Source of the DNA: Gilliamella sp. ESL0405 | GTDB taxonomy: Bacteria; Pseudomonadota; Gammaproteobacteria; Enterobacterales; Orbaceae | Assembly (NCBI RefSeq): GCF_019469205.1 | Contig: NZ_CP048265.1 | Span: 1,612,001-1,676,000, forward strand | Direction of reading: 5' to 3' | Length of the DNA stretch: 64,000 nt | In this document: positions 1 through 9,414 of the stretch, one piece after another | Layout: each line of letters begins with the position of its first letter | How positions within the stretch are numbered: position 1 is the stretch's first letter | Made by a program: the position numbers and the translations under genes | The notes under the pieces: model-generated | The model's input: only the letters and a program-made list of their open reading frames with translations | Told to the model about the DNA's origin: nothing | Database searches by the model: none

Positions 1-357
1 ATTTTTTAATATTGTTTTATGAATATATTTTATCGCTTTTGTTGTAAAAAGCTATTATATTGATTCCATGTTATGCTAAATTGAGCAAGTCACTGAGCAT
101 TAAGCTATTTATCACCTAATATAGCGCACTTTTTTTAGCAAGTTGCAAAGCATCGCTTTTGCGACGATTTAACATAATTATATCATTTGTTAAGTGAATA
201 TTTGTTACAGACAACAAATGATTAAAAATCTTACTTTAAGTTTTAAAAAAGACTTAAATTGAATTAATTTTGAAAGCCATGAGTATATACAATAAAATAG
301 GCATTCGTACAGTCTCTTTAACGTATTTTCTACGAAAATTTAATGTGATTTAAAATA
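1..357. other. AT-rich intergenic region upstream of rsmI
   Basis: No convincing coding frame is seen on either strand. The stretch is very AT-rich and presumably holds the rsmI promoter, but no clear -35/-10 pair stands out. A short perfect inverted repeat (ATTTGTT, 6-nt loop, AACAAAT) lies at 200-219. In enteric bacteria lpoA is divergent from rsmI, but no such gene begins inside this window. Confidence 0.6.
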
Positions 358-1191
358 ATGACTTTATATATTGTTGCAACACCTATTGGAAATTTAGACG
401 ATATCACACTTCGAGCAATTGAAACACTCAAAAAAGTTGATCTTATCGCTGTTGAAGATACCCGCCATAGTGGTTTGCTTTTACAGCATTTTGGCATTAA
501 AGCTAAACTGTTTGCGCTCCATGACCATAATGAACAAGACAGAGCACAACAATTGATAGATAAGCTAAAATCCGGCTTGTCTATAGCACTGATATCTGAT
601 GCCGGCACACCATTAATCAACGACCCGGGCTATCACTTAGTGAAAGCATGCCGTGAAAATGATATCAAAGTTGTACCAATACCCGGTGCTTGCGCTGCTA
701 TTGCTGCGCTTTGCGTAGCAGGATTACCTTCAGATAAATTTAGCTATGAAGGTTTTTTACCCGCAAAAGCAAAAGCCCGGCAAGATTACTTAACCAGTCT
801 CATTGACCAGCCACATACCATGATTTTTTATGAATCGACACATCGATTAATCGATACATTGCAAGATATGCAAACTATCTTTGGTGCAGATAGACAAGTG
901 GTGCTGGCAAAAGAGTTAACCAAAACATGGGAAACTATTGTGAGCTATCCAGTAAGTGAGTTGATTCAATGGCTGCAAACGGATACAGCACGCCAGAAAG
1001 GGGAATTTGTTTTAATTGTGGAAGGAAAAGCTAAAACCGATAATGAAATCGATGCCAAAGCTATTAGCACCCTTAAATTATTACTTAAATCCTTACCATT
1101 AAAACAAGCAGCAGCATTAACGGCCGAAATTTATGGACTGAAAAAAAATCAACTTTATCAGCTTGGTTTGACCTTTGAAAAGACAAATTAA
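358..1191 (+). CDS. rsmI: 16S rRNA (cytidine-1402-2'-O)-methyltransferase RsmI
   Basis: RsmI uses S-adenosylmethionine to methylate the 2'-OH of C1402 in the decoding centre of 16S rRNA, in the cytoplasm. The 277-residue product opens with the tetrapyrrole-methylase-fold signature ATPIGNL (residues 7-13). It continues with EDTRHSG (33-39) and the SAM-site loop [12 protein letters not shown] (about 80-91), then FYESTHR and KTWET, all typical of RsmI. Length is close to the enteric protein (286); the start sits directly at the conserved LYIV strand, so the short N-terminal extension of the E. coli protein is absent. It appears to be a single-gene unit, with ychF 140 bp downstream. Confidence 0.95.
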   Translation: MTLYIVATPIGNLDDITLRAIETLKKVDLIAVEDTRHSGLLLQHFGIKAKLFALHDHNEQDRAQQLIDKLKSGLSIALISDAGTPLINDPGYHLVKACRENDIKVVPIPGACAAIAALCVAGLPSDKFSYEGFLPAKAKARQDYLTSLIDQPHTMIFYESTHRLIDTLQDMQTIFGADRQVVLAKELTKTWETIVSYPVSELIQWLQTDTARQKGEFVLIVEGKAKTDNEIDAKAISTLKLLLKSLPLKQAAALTAEIYGLKKNQLYQLGLTFEKTN

Positions 1192-1331
1192 GCCTACCTG
1201 CCAAATAGCTTAATGATTGATTTTTAATTAGATTTCATCATAAATAAGAACATTGGCACATTTAGCGTGATTTAGTATATAATTAGCCCTTAATTTTTTA
1301 AGATATTTAATGATAAAAGGTAACATACAGT

Positions 1332-2423
1332 ATGGGATTTAAATGTGGGATTGTCGGATTACCAAATGTTGGTAAATCAACTCTTTTTAATGCACTAACC
1401 AAAGCAGGTATCGAGGCGGCTAACTTTCCGTTTTGTACAATTGAGCCAAATACAGGTGTTGTGCCAATGCCGGATCCGCGTTTAGATCAGCTTGCTGAAA
1501 TTGTCAAACCACAGCGCACATTGCCAACCACTATGGAATTTGTCGATATTGCAGGTTTAGTAAAAGGCGCATCAAAAGGCGAAGGTTTAGGTAATCAATT
1601 CCTAGCCAATATTCGTGAAACCGAAGCCATTGGGCATGTAGTTCGTTGCTTTGAAAATGAAAATATTGTCCATGTAGCGGGCAAAATTGATCCGGCTGAA
1701 GATATTGAAATTATCAATACTGAACTCGCGCTATCCGATCTTGAAGCGTGTGAACGAGCGATCACTCGTTTACAAAAACGGGCAAAAGGTGGCGATAAAG
1801 ATGCCAAATTTGAGTTAGAAATTTTAGAAAAATGTTTACCCCATTTAGAGCAAGGTAAAAAACTCTTGCTACTTGATTTAAGTAAAGAAGAGCTTGATGC
1901 CATTAAATACCTAAGCTTTTTAACCTTAAAACCAACCATGTACATTGCCAATGTAAACGAAGACGGTTTTGAAAATAATCCGTTTTTAGAAAAAGTGAAA
2001 GCGATTGCAGCTGAAGAAAAATCGGTTGTTGTGCCAGTTTGTGCCGCAATTGAAGCTGAGCTTGCAGAGCTTGACGATGCTGACCGTGATGAGTTTATGC
2101 AAGATTTAGGCTTAACCGAACCGGGATTAAATCGGGTAATTCGTGCAGGCTATAGCCTATTGAATTTACAAACCTATTTTACAGCTGGTGTAAAAGAAGT
2201 TCGAGCATGGACAATTTCAGTTGGTGATACTGCGCCACAAGCAGCCGGTAAAATTCATACTGATTTTGAGAAAGGTTTTATTCGGGCGCAAACTATCGCT
2301 TTTGATGATTTTATTAAATATGGCGGTGAACAAGGCGCAAAAGAGGCCGGTAAAATGCGTTCAGAAGGCAAAGACTATGTCGTACAAGACGGCGATATAA
2401 TGAACTTTTTATTTAACGTTTAG
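1332..2423 (+). CDS. ychF: Redox-regulated ATPase YchF (OLA1 family)
   Basis: YchF is a ribosome-associated P-loop ATPase of the Obg family that preferentially binds ATP. The P-loop GLPNVGKST is at residues 9-17, the switch region [17 protein letters not shown] lies near 72-88, and NVNE (207-210) replaces the usual GTP-specific NKxD, as expected for this ATP-preferring family. A C-terminal TGS domain (about 280-363) ends in the typical [11 protein letters not shown] tail. At 363 residues it equals the E. coli length. It is followed by a GC-rich hairpin at 2432-2455. Confidence 0.97.
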   Translation: MGFKCGIVGLPNVGKSTLFNALTKAGIEAANFPFCTIEPNTGVVPMPDPRLDQLAEIVKPQRTLPTTMEFVDIAGLVKGASKGEGLGNQFLANIRETEAIGHVVRCFENENIVHVAGKIDPAEDIEIINTELALSDLEACERAITRLQKRAKGGDKDAKFELEILEKCLPHLEQGKKLLLLDLSKEELDAIKYLSFLTLKPTMYIANVNEDGFENNPFLEKVKAIAAEEKSVVVPVCAAIEAELAELDDADRDEFMQDLGLTEPGLNRVIRAGYSLLNLQTYFTAGVKEVRAWTISVGDTAPQAAGKIHTDFEKGFIRAQTIAFDDFIKYGGEQGAKEAGKMRSEGKDYVVQDGDIMNFLFNV

Positions 2424-2431
2424 CAATAAAA

Positions 2432-2455
2432 TTGCGCCGCCTTAAGGTGGCGCAA
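2432..2455. terminator. Hairpin after ychF
   Basis: Near-perfect inverted repeat with arms TTGCGCC and GGCGCAA extended by a GCC/GGT step around a TTAA loop, starting 8 bp after the ychF stop. No long T-run follows, so termination efficiency is uncertain. Confidence 0.55.
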
Positions 2456-2497
2456 ACTTCAAGCGATTAAACCTAAGTTTCCAAGTTCTTTATCCTA

Positions 2498-2546
2498 TCT
2501 TTTATACTGAAACGTAGTAATTTTCTGAAACTTCTTGACAAAAATC
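2498..2546 (-). repeat. Solitary copy of the CRISPR-associated tail unit
   Basis: Read on the minus strand, this piece carries TTGTCAAGAAGTTTCAG followed by a CTACGTTTCAGTATAAAA-like end. It is the same ~40-bp unit that occurs in pairs on the left side of the CRISPR arrays (for example 31244-31335). Here it stands alone, just upstream of moeA, with no array or GC-rich element nearby. Confidence 0.65.
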
Positions 2547-2579
2547 ACCTAAGGACAATTTAATTAAGGTAGGACATCA

Positions 2580-3806
2580 ATGTTACTGACTTTTGAACAA
2601 GCCACAAAAACCATACTTCAAACCGCTGCAATGACTTCGCCACTTAGTTGCGAGAAAGTGAGTTTAGAAAGCGCCCTGGATCGAATTACGGCTGAGCCAA
2701 TTATTTCGCCAATGAACGTACCAAGCTTCAATAATTCTGCAATGGATGGTTATGCTGTCAGATTATCGGATGTAAATCAGTCCACAACACTACCTTTAGC
2801 GGGCACAATTTTTGCCGGTGATGATATCGCCAATTTACAGTGGCCAGAAGGAACATGTTTACGAATTATGACTGGCGCACCGTTACCTGCTCAGGCCGAT
2901 GCGGTTGTTATGCAAGAACATACTGAAAAATCCACAACAGGCATCAGATTTTTAAATGATATTAAATCCGGTGATAATATTCGCCTTGCCGGTGAAGATG
3001 TTAAACAAGGTAGCATTATTGTTGATAAAGGTACACGATTAACCATTCCAACCCTCTCGACACTTGCCACCTTAGGCTTAAGTGAAATTATCGTTTATAG
3101 AAAATTAAAAGTTGCACTGTTTTCAACAGGTAATGAGCTTACTGCAATGGGTGAGCCGTTAGCCAGTCATAGCGCAATTTATGATAGTAACCGTTTCACT
3201 CTAAAGTTACTGCTAGGCAAATTACATTGCGAGATTATCGATTTAGGCATCATTGCCGATGATCCAATCAAAATCAAACAAGCGCTTGATTGCGCAGCGC
3301 AGCAAGCTGATTTAATTATCACCAGTGGTGGGGTTTCGGTGGGTGATGCGGATTATACTAAACAGGTCCTTGAAGCGCTGGGACAGGTAGATTTTTGGAA
3401 ACTGGCAATCAAACCCGGTAAACCTTTTGCTTTCGGAAACATTAATAAAGCCCTTTTCTGTGGTCTGCCCGGAAATCCGGTCTCGACACTGGTCACCTTT
3501 TACCAATTAGTCAGACCGCTTATTTTTGCGCTTTGTGGTCAAAAAATTACAAATAATGATCTTACTTTTAAAGTTAAAACGGCAACTAATCTTAAAAAAA
3601 GTGTGGGTCGATTAGATTTTCAACGTGGCATATTGCAAATCAATTCAAGCGGTGAGTTAGAAGTAAGTTCAACTGGGCAACAAGGTTCACACTTGACCCA
3701 ATCATTTAATCAAGCAAACTGTTTTATTTTACTTGAACAGCAGCGTGGCAATGTCAGTCAAGGTGAGTGGGTAACAGTGGCACTGTTTGATGCACTATTA
3801 AAATAG
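2580..3806 (+). CDS. moeA: Molybdopterin molybdenumtransferase MoeA
   Basis: MoeA inserts molybdate into adenylylated molybdopterin in the last step of molybdenum cofactor synthesis. The 408-residue product (E. coli MoeA is 411) has the N-terminal motif PSFNNSAMDGYA (about 50-61), the MTGAPLP loop, the MoCF-biosynthesis domain with STGNEL and SGGVSVGDAD, and the C-terminal LPGNPVSTL. No moeB follows, unlike the E. coli moeAB operon; the next gene is convergent and its stop codon lies within the moeA 3' end. The gene implies molybdoenzymes elsewhere in the genome. Confidence 0.95.
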   Translation: MLLTFEQATKTILQTAAMTSPLSCEKVSLESALDRITAEPIISPMNVPSFNNSAMDGYAVRLSDVNQSTTLPLAGTIFAGDDIANLQWPEGTCLRIMTGAPLPAQADAVVMQEHTEKSTTGIRFLNDIKSGDNIRLAGEDVKQGSIIVDKGTRLTIPTLSTLATLGLSEIIVYRKLKVALFSTGNELTAMGEPLASHSAIYDSNRFTLKLLLGKLHCEIIDLGIIADDPIKIKQALDCAAQQADLIITSGGVSVGDADYTKQVLEALGQVDFWKLAIKPGKPFAFGNINKALFCGLPGNPVSTLVTFYQLVRPLIFALCGQKITNNDLTFKVKTATNLKKSVGRLDFQRGILQINSSGELEVSSTGQQGSHLTQSFNQANCFILLEQQRGNVSQGEWVTVALFDALLK

Positions 3807-3817
3807 TGCCACTAAAA
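3779..3817. terminator. Palindrome shared by convergent moeA and EamA gene ends
   Basis: The perfect palindrome GCACTATT-AA-AATAGTGC (3792-3809) spans both stop codons. It is flanked by a second pair of arms (AGTGGCACT and AGTGCCACT) that can form an alternative larger hairpin. It probably acts as a compact bidirectional terminator inside the 9-bp overlap of the two coding ends. Confidence 0.5.
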
Positions 3818-4226
3818 TAGCGCCTGCAGCTATCATAGCAACGCCAATACCGGCGAGAAATGAAATCTTTTCGCCAAATAAGATCACCGCAAAAACAACG
3901 GCAAAAACGACACTGAGTTTATCAATCGGGGCAACTTGTGAAACTTTACCTTCTTTGATTGCCATAAAATAGAACAACCAGGATAACGCCCCGGCAATCC
4001 CACTTAACGCAATAATAAGTAATGCTTTTTTATCGTTAAAAAAGGTATTAATGAGATTTATCTTACCTTGAACAATAACCACGCCAACCAAAAAAACAGC
4101 CATCACAATCGCACGTATTGCAGTGGCCGTGTTTGCATCAAGATGCTGTAAGCCTATCTTACCTAGAATTGCAACAAAAGCAGCCGAAATTGCCGAAAGC
4201 AATGCATATATCAACCAAGCACTCAT
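3798..4226 (-). CDS. EamA/DMT-family single-domain transporter
   Basis: A 142-residue, very hydrophobic protein with about five transmembrane helices, matching one EamA repeat of the drug/metabolite transporter superfamily. Two-repeat members have about 300 residues, so this one probably works as a dimer. The motif WLFYFMAIKEGKVSQVAPIDKLSVV near the middle is typical of this short bacterial EamA group. The substrate cannot be told. The start codon lies one base past the stop of the upstream small lipoprotein gene, suggesting translational coupling. The 3' end overlaps moeA by 9 bp. Confidence 0.85.
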   Translation of the reverse strand: MSAWLIYALLSAISAAFVAILGKIGLQHLDANTATAIRAIVMAVFLVGVVIVQGKINLINTFFNDKKALLIIALSGIAGALSWLFYFMAIKEGKVSQVAPIDKLSVVFAVVFAVILFGEKISFLAGIGVAMIAAGAILVALF

Positions 4227-4227
4227 A

Positions 4228-4434
4228 CTAATACCTGTCTATTTGAAACAAGTATTGCTGATTATTTGAGTTGCTTTCGCACTGTTGTGATTTATTCATT
4301 ACACCACGGCAATCTTCCAAAACGCCATGAGCTTTAGACCAATGATATTTTTTACCCTGATCGTTTTTACCACCACAACCAACTAAAACGACACTCAAAG
4401 CGATACAAGATAACGCAAGTAATGCTGATTTCAT
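4228..4434 (-). CDS. Small lipoprotein of unknown function
   Basis: A 68-residue protein with a positively charged start, a hydrophobic stretch and a lipobox LVGC (Cys about residue 20), so it should be a lipid-anchored envelope protein. The mature part is only about 49 residues and contains two further cysteines (LEDC and QQC) that could form a disulfide. A good ribosome-binding site (AAAGGAG on the minus strand) precedes the ATG. It sits one base upstream of the EamA transporter and is probably co-transcribed with it. I do not recognise a named family. Confidence 0.7.
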   Translation of the reverse strand: MKSALLALSCIALSVVLVGCGGKNDQGKKYHWSKAHGVLEDCRGVMNKSQQCESNSNNQQYLFQIDRY

Positions 4435-4493
4435 CCTTTTCTCCTTTGTTAAAAATGTGGTTAGATAACGTCTATTTGCTGTAAACAGATAAA

Positions 4494-5486
4494 CTATTTT
4501 AATCCATAACCTAAGCGATTGATAGTATGACTACCACCTATTTTTAAAAGATAAAACGCACGATCACCTTTTAACTCATTTAATAACGCTGGCGGTTCAT
4601 CTAACGGTTCATCAGCCAATTCAAATGCTCCCCAATGAATAGCTACTGCGGTCTGACAGTGAAGCTGATCAAACAATAAAATCGCCTGATTGGGATCGAT
4701 ATGTTGAGATTGCATAAACCAACGTGGCGCATAAGCCCCTATCGGGATTAATGCTAAATCGATGTGTGCAAAACATTCGCCGATCTGTTTTAAAATCGGA
4801 CTATAGCCGGTATCCCCCATAAAATAGACAGTTTTACATTGTTGTTTATCATCCACATTTGATTGAATCATCCAGCCACACCATAAAGCTTTGTTTACAT
4901 CAAAAAGCCCACGATTACTCCAATGTTTGGCTGGCGTTGCCGTAAACGTTAACCCTGTCACGTTTACCGACTGCCACCAATCTAATTCGATGACTTGCTT
5001 TGCGCCCCACTTAGATAATTTCTTTTTTAAACCTAAAGGAACTAACATCACAACATTCGGAAAACGAGCCAACAGCTGGCGAATGCTATGATAATCCATA
5101 TGGTCATAATGATTATGCGAAATGACGATTACATCGATAGTTGGCAATTGATCCGGCGTGATTGCCGGCAAGGTACGGCGCTTAGGGCCGATAAACTGGG
5201 AGGGTGAGACGCGTTTGGAAAACACCGGATCGGTTAAAATCCTTTTACCGTCAAGTTGAATTAGGGTGGTTGAATGACCAATCCACCAAACTCGATCATC
5301 CGTTAATGTCACATCAATCGGTTCACACCAAGTTTGATTAAATACTTGATATCCCCCTTTAGGCGGTAACACCTTGCGCTGACGACGCCAACGCCACGTA
5401 TCGACTAATTTAATTTTAAACGGTTCCTGATTTTCAAAGCCCTTGCCCTTATGATGATTGGCAATCGACGGTGTTTTTTTGTTCAT
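4494..5486 (-). CDS. Metallo-beta-lactamase-fold hydrolase (RomA/NAPE-PLD-like)
   Basis: A 330-residue MBL-fold protein. The zinc-binding motif SHNHYDHMD (HxHxDH) lies near residue 125-132, followed by a distal metal-binding GDTGYS and an IHWGAFEL near the C-terminus. This arrangement fits the NAPE-type phospholipase D-like/RomA branch of the superfamily. No signal peptide is evident, so it is probably cytoplasmic or peripheral. The natural substrate is not predictable from sequence. It stands between folB and the small lipoprotein on the same strand, with 30 bp to folB, so it may share the folB transcript. Confidence 0.85.
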   Translation of the reverse strand: MNKKTPSIANHHKGKGFENQEPFKIKLVDTWRWRRQRKVLPPKGGYQVFNQTWCEPIDVTLTDDRVWWIGHSTTLIQLDGKRILTDPVFSKRVSPSQFIGPKRRTLPAITPDQLPTIDVIVISHNHYDHMDYHSIRQLLARFPNVVMLVPLGLKKKLSKWGAKQVIELDWWQSVNVTGLTFTATPAKHWSNRGLFDVNKALWCGWMIQSNVDDKQQCKTVYFMGDTGYSPILKQIGECFAHIDLALIPIGAYAPRWFMQSQHIDPNQAILLFDQLHCQTAVAIHWGAFELADEPLDEPPALLNELKGDRAFYLLKIGGSHTINRLGYGLK

Positions 5487-5516
5487 GATCAGATTATTTT
5501 ACTCTTAATTAGTCAA

Positions 5517-5885
5517 TCAATTGGCTGTGCGCTCGATCACAACAGCTACATTACCCGCATTTGCAATGGCATCGGGTTTTGAAACTTTAATTCTTAACCA
5601 ATTCACACCAAATTTTTCTATCACCAGTTCCGCAATACGCTCAGCAACACACTCGATTAGTTCAAATTGGTTTGACTGTATAAAGGTGGTAATTGTTTGG
5701 CTAACCGCAAAATAGTCTAAACACAGTGACACATCATCAGTTTTGCCTGCCGGCTGATTGTCCCAAGCCATTTCAAGGTCGAGAATTAACTTTTGTTTAA
5801 TGTTCTTTTCCCATTGATAAACACCGATTGTGGTAAATAGCGTTAATCCTTCAATTAACACTCGATCTTTACAATTTGTATTCAT
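5517..5885 (-). CDS. folB: Dihydroneopterin aldolase FolB
   Basis: FolB converts 7,8-dihydroneopterin to 6-hydroxymethyl-dihydropterin in folate synthesis. The 122-residue product (E. coli about 122) starts with the family pattern DRVLIEGLTLFTTIGVYQWE, has the conserved Glu in the ECVAERIA segment, and ends with the VSKPDA loop containing the catalytic Lys. It is divergent from rsmE, with 96 bp between the chosen starts for both promoters. Confidence 0.95.
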   Translation of the reverse strand: MNTNCKDRVLIEGLTLFTTIGVYQWEKNIKQKLILDLEMAWDNQPAGKTDDVSLCLDYFAVSQTITTFIQSNQFELIECVAERIAELVIEKFGVNWLRIKVSKPDAIANAGNVAVVIERTAN

Positions 5886-5981
5886 ACTTATTCCACTGAC
5901 TAATTAGTATTGAATAGAGATTACCGAATCTTATTAAATTACGCTATAATTTATTTTAAATTAAGCAAATTATTCACAACT

Positions 5982-6707
5982 ATGACTCGAATTTTTCAGC
6001 CCTATACCATTGTTCAAAACAGCTCTATTACTCTTGATGATAATGCATTTAATCACTTGATCCGTGTTCTAAGAATGAAAGTCGGTGAAAATATTATCCT
6101 GTTTGACGGCTCTAATCAGATAACCCCAGCAACGATTAGCGAAATCACCAAAAAAACCGTGACGGTCAAAACGGCCAGCACCGTTTTGGATAATCGAGAA
6201 TCGCCATTAAATATTCATCTCGGGCAAGTCATATCCCGTGGTGAAAAAATGGAATTTACTATCCAAAAATCGGTTGAACTTGGGGTTAACACCATTACCC
6301 CGCTACTTTCAGAACGCTGTGGCGTAAAGCTCGATCAAGACAGGCTTGAAAAAAAAGTTCAGCAATGGCAAAAAATTGTTATCTCAGCCTGTGAACAGTG
6401 CGGGCGAAACATCATCCCGGAAATCAAACCAGTTATGAAATTATCCCATTGGTGCGCCAGTTTAACCGAAGGCTTAAAACTCAACCTTCATCCTAAAGCT
6501 CAGCAAACAATAAACCAATTACCGTGCGATAATAAAACCATTAACTTACTCATCGGGCCTGAAGGCGGGCTTTCAGATGAAGAAATTGACATGACTCATC
6601 AACATCAATTCACCGATATCTTACTTGGACCTCGTGTATTACGTACCGAAACCGCCGCTCTTACCGCAATTACCGCCTTACAAGTCTGTTTTGGTGATTT
6701 AGGGTAA
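5982..6707 (+). CDS. rsmE: 16S rRNA (uracil-1498-N3)-methyltransferase RsmE
   Basis: RsmE methylates U1498 of 16S rRNA using SAM. An ATG at 5910 is in frame, but I chose the one at 5982: family members begin with an R-I-(F/Y)-x-P segment, and here TRIFQPYTI follows directly, giving 241 residues against 243 in E. coli. Motifs seen are an N-terminal PUA-like part with [12 protein letters not shown], then the SPOUT-knot signature [12 protein letters not shown] and the closing [11 protein letters not shown]. It is the first gene of the conserved order rsmE-gshB-yqgE-ruvX, though a 203-bp gap separates it from gshB. Confidence 0.95.
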   Translation: MTRIFQPYTIVQNSSITLDDNAFNHLIRVLRMKVGENIILFDGSNQITPATISEITKKTVTVKTASTVLDNRESPLNIHLGQVISRGEKMEFTIQKSVELGVNTITPLLSERCGVKLDQDRLEKKVQQWQKIVISACEQCGRNIIPEIKPVMKLSHWCASLTEGLKLNLHPKAQQTINQLPCDNKTINLLIGPEGGLSDEEIDMTHQHQFTDILLGPRVLRTETAALTAITALQVCFGDLG

Positions 6708-6910
6708 TTTAAGCTAAATAGACAAGATAATAGATGTTTAATATTTGCATCTTAATCTGTAACAGGTATGATAGTGGATATCACACTTTATAAATAGTGA
6801 TAAACCACTATCTATCCTAATGTTTCAGTCAAATCTAAACGCAAGAACAAGATAGTACAAGTCACCACCATAATTTCAGTAAAAAACAAAAAAATCAGTA
6901 AGGAGAGACC

Positions 6911-7867
6911 ATGATTAAGCTTGGTATTGTTATGGATCGTATTAGTCATATCAAAATTAAAAAAGATACCAGTTTTGCCATGTTACTTGAGGCACAAAAA
7001 CGAGATTACCAAATTTTTTATATGGAGATGAATGATCTTTTTTTACGTAATGGTGAAGCTTGTGCAACAACACGCAAATTAACTGTCTACAATAATGACG
7101 AACATTGGTTTGATACCAGTGATGAACAAACAATCGCACTTAGTGAACTTGATGTTATTTTAATGCGAAAAGATCCACCTTTTGATACTGAGTTTATCTA
7201 TGCAACCTATATTTTAGAACGAGCAGAAGACAAAGGCGTACTGGTGGTCAATAAGCCACAAAGTTTACGTGATTGCAATGAAAAGCTCTTTACGGCTTGG
7301 TTTGCTCAATTTACGCCGGAAACGCTGGTGACACGTCAAACCAAACAGATTAAGGAATTCCACCAACAGCATGGCGATATCATTCTAAAACCGCTCGACG
7401 GTATGGGGGGATCTTCCATTTTTCGTATTAAACAAGATGATCCTAATGTGTCGGTGATCATTGAAACCTTAACTGAACACAATAACCGTTACTGCATGGC
7501 GCAAAACTTTATACCCGCAATAAAAGACGGTGATAAACGTGTATTAGTTGTTGACGGTGAACCGGTGCCTTATTGTTTGGCTCGCATTCCACAAAAAGGC
7601 GAAACCCGGGGTAATCTTGCCGCTGGTGGACATGGCGAAGTTAGAGCATTAAGTGAGAGCGATTGGCATATTGCCCGCAGTGTTGCGCCAACATTAAAAC
7701 AAAAAGGCCTACTATTTGTAGGGCTTGATATTATTGGTGATAAATTAACTGAAATCAATGTCACCAGCCCAACTTGTGTTCGCGAAATTGAAGCGGCAAA
7801 TCCCGGTCTTTCAATTACCGGAATGTTAATGGATGCAATCGAACACCGTTTAAATAAAAAGAGTTAA
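6911..7867 (+). CDS. gshB: Glutathione synthetase GshB
   Basis: GshB ligates gamma-glutamylcysteine and glycine to glutathione using ATP. The 318-residue product has the ATP-grasp arrangement: MRKDPPFD, then NKPQSLRDCNEKL, KPLDGMGGSSIFR (glycine-rich ATP loop), RNLAAGGHGE-type loop (GNLAAGGHGEV) and INVTSPTCVREIE. Length matches the enteric enzyme. An AGGAG ribosome site precedes the ATG. The next gene starts 3 bp after the stop, so this heads an operon with the acetyltransferase, yqgE and ruvX. A glutathione-dependent glyoxalase gene (29.9 kb) fits with this pathway. Confidence 0.96.
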   Translation: MIKLGIVMDRISHIKIKKDTSFAMLLEAQKRDYQIFYMEMNDLFLRNGEACATTRKLTVYNNDEHWFDTSDEQTIALSELDVILMRKDPPFDTEFIYATYILERAEDKGVLVVNKPQSLRDCNEKLFTAWFAQFTPETLVTRQTKQIKEFHQQHGDIILKPLDGMGGSSIFRIKQDDPNVSVIIETLTEHNNRYCMAQNFIPAIKDGDKRVLVVDGEPVPYCLARIPQKGETRGNLAAGGHGEVRALSESDWHIARSVAPTLKQKGLLFVGLDIIGDKLTEINVTSPTCVREIEAANPGLSITGMLMDAIEHRLNKKS

Positions 7868-7870
7868 AAA

Positions 7871-8323
7871 ATGATAAGAGAATTCCAAAGTACCGATTTA
7901 GATAAAGTAATGTCAATATGGCTTGAAGCAAATCTACAAGCACATGATTTTATCGATCCTGAATTTTTTAAACAAAATTTCCAATTAGTTAAGATGCTCA
8001 TCCCGATGTCAACGGTCTATGTGCAAGACCTTAATGGTGTAAAAGGATTTATTGGGCTTACCGAAAACTATATTTCTGGCCTATTTGTTGAGCAGGCTTA
8101 TCAACGACAAGGCACAGGAAAAGCGCTAGTGAATAAAGCAAAGCAACGTTTTAATGAACTACTGGTTCACGTCTATGAAAAAAACACAGCCGCTATTGAT
8201 TTTTATCTAGCGCAAAATTTTGAAATAGTTTCAAAATCTCTCAATGAAGAAACCCAAGAAGCTGAATTATTAATGCGCTGTGTGGTTGAGCACAAAGTTA
8301 AAATTGGTCAATGCGCCTTATAA
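7871..8323 (+). CDS. GNAT-family N-acetyltransferase (YjaB/YiaC-like)
   Basis: A 150-residue acetyltransferase of the GCN5 superfamily. The acetyl-CoA binding segment YQRQGTGKALV (R/Q-x-x-G-x-G/A) lies around residue 77-87, followed by the typical VYEKNTAAIDFYLAQNFEIV segment. N-terminal IREFQSTDLDKVMSIWLEA and HDFI resemble enteric YjaB/YiaC. The acceptor is unknown. It is inserted between gshB and yqgE, which are adjacent in E. coli, and its stop lies only 19 bp before the yqgE start, so it belongs to the same transcript. Confidence 0.85.
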   Translation: MIREFQSTDLDKVMSIWLEANLQAHDFIDPEFFKQNFQLVKMLIPMSTVYVQDLNGVKGFIGLTENYISGLFVEQAYQRQGTGKALVNKAKQRFNELLVHVYEKNTAAIDFYLAQNFEIVSKSLNEETQEAELLMRCVVEHKVKIGQCAL

Positions 8324-8342
8324 ACTAAAAAAATGTGAGCAT

Positions 8343-8900
8343 ATGAACTTAAAAAATCATTTTATTATCGCCATGCCAACGATTGAAGACTCGTTTTTCA
8401 GTCGTTCAGTTGTCTATATCTGTGAGCATAACCGTGATGGTGCCATGGGTATTATTATTAACAAACCTATTTTAGATCTGAACGTTGAAACAGTCTTGTC
8501 ACGTTTAGAAATCACCGCAAGCAAAAATTGTGCTGAGTTAGAGCATCCGGTTTTTTGCGGCGGACCACTTGCAGAAGAGCAAGGATTTATTTTGCATACC
8601 CCACAAAAAGGGTTTGCATCAAGTATTCAAATTTCTGATGATGTGATGATCACCACCTCGCTTGATGCACTAAAATCGATTGGCTCGCCTGAACAACCTA
8701 AAGATCTCTTGCTAACATTGGGTTATTCCAGTTGGCGCTCTTTACAACTGGAAGATGAAGTCGCCAGTAACGATTGGCTGGTCACCAAAGCTGATCCGCA
8801 AATTATTTTTGAAGTAGCGATTGACGATCGCTGGCAAAAAGCGGCAGAATCATTAGGTGTTAATATTAATACGATTTCACACCTAATGGGAAATGCTTAA
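8343..8900 (+). CDS. yqgE: YqgE/AlgH family protein
   Basis: A conserved cytoplasmic protein of unsettled biochemical role (UPF0301/AlgH). A frame is open from 8280, but the start was set at the ATG at 8343 because the protein then begins MNLKNHFIIAMP, as the family does, and gives 185 residues against 187 in E. coli. Hallmarks are SRSVVYICEHN, GAMGIIINKP, FCGGPL and LGYSSW. It is separated by 3 bp from ruvX, the same pairing as in most gammaproteobacteria, suggesting a connection with RuvX function. Confidence 0.95.
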   Translation: MNLKNHFIIAMPTIEDSFFSRSVVYICEHNRDGAMGIIINKPILDLNVETVLSRLEITASKNCAELEHPVFCGGPLAEEQGFILHTPQKGFASSIQISDDVMITTSLDALKSIGSPEQPKDLLLTLGYSSWRSLQLEDEVASNDWLVTKADPQIIFEVAIDDRWQKAAESLGVNINTISHLMGNA

Positions 8901-8903
8901 CCA

Positions 8904-9314
8904 ATGGCAACCATTATTGCATTTGATTTCGGAACGGCGAGCATTGGCGCCGCTATTGGTCAAGATGTGACTAAAACAGCCAGTCCGCTTTGTGCTTTTA
9001 AAGCACGGGACGGCATCCCCAACTGGCAAGCTATCGAAAAAATATTAAATGAGTGGAAACCCGATTATTTAGTTGTCGGGCTACCGCTTAACATGGACGG
9101 AACAGAACAACCCTTAACGGCCCGTGCTCGTAAATTTGCTAACCGACTACATGGCATGTTTGGTTATCAAGTTCATTTGCAAGATGAACGATTATCAACA
9201 GTCGAAGCCAAATCGCATATTTTTGCTTCCGGTGGATATAAAGCGCTGGAGAAAGGTCGAGTCGATGCCACTTCGGCAATCATTATTTTAGAAAGTTGGT
9301 TCGACAATAATTAA
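8904..9314 (+). CDS. ruvX: Holliday-junction resolvase-fold nuclease RuvX (YqgF)
   Basis: RuvX/YqgF is an RNase H-like nuclease involved in maturation of the 5' end of 16S rRNA. The 136-residue product (E. coli 138) carries the first acidic motif [11 protein letters not shown] (Asp at residue 8), then [21 protein letters not shown], the catalytic [11 protein letters not shown] (Glu) and the final acidic region [15 protein letters not shown]. It is the last gene of the gshB operon; purM follows after about 100 bp with its own likely promoter. Confidence 0.96.
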   Translation: MATIIAFDFGTASIGAAIGQDVTKTASPLCAFKARDGIPNWQAIEKILNEWKPDYLVVGLPLNMDGTEQPLTARARKFANRLHGMFGYQVHLQDERLSTVEAKSHIFASGGYKALEKGRVDATSAIIILESWFDNN

Positions 9315-9414
9315 TCTTAAGAATTAAAAAGTTATTTTACAAATATTTGTTCGCTAATCAACATCTTCCTTGCTAAAATAATGACCAATTTTTCTATTGT
9401 AAGGATTGCTCCCC

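Noticed and set aside
6708-6910. Possible riboswitch or small RNA between rsmE and gshB
   Set aside because: AT-rich with only weak inverted repeats; nothing matched a known class.
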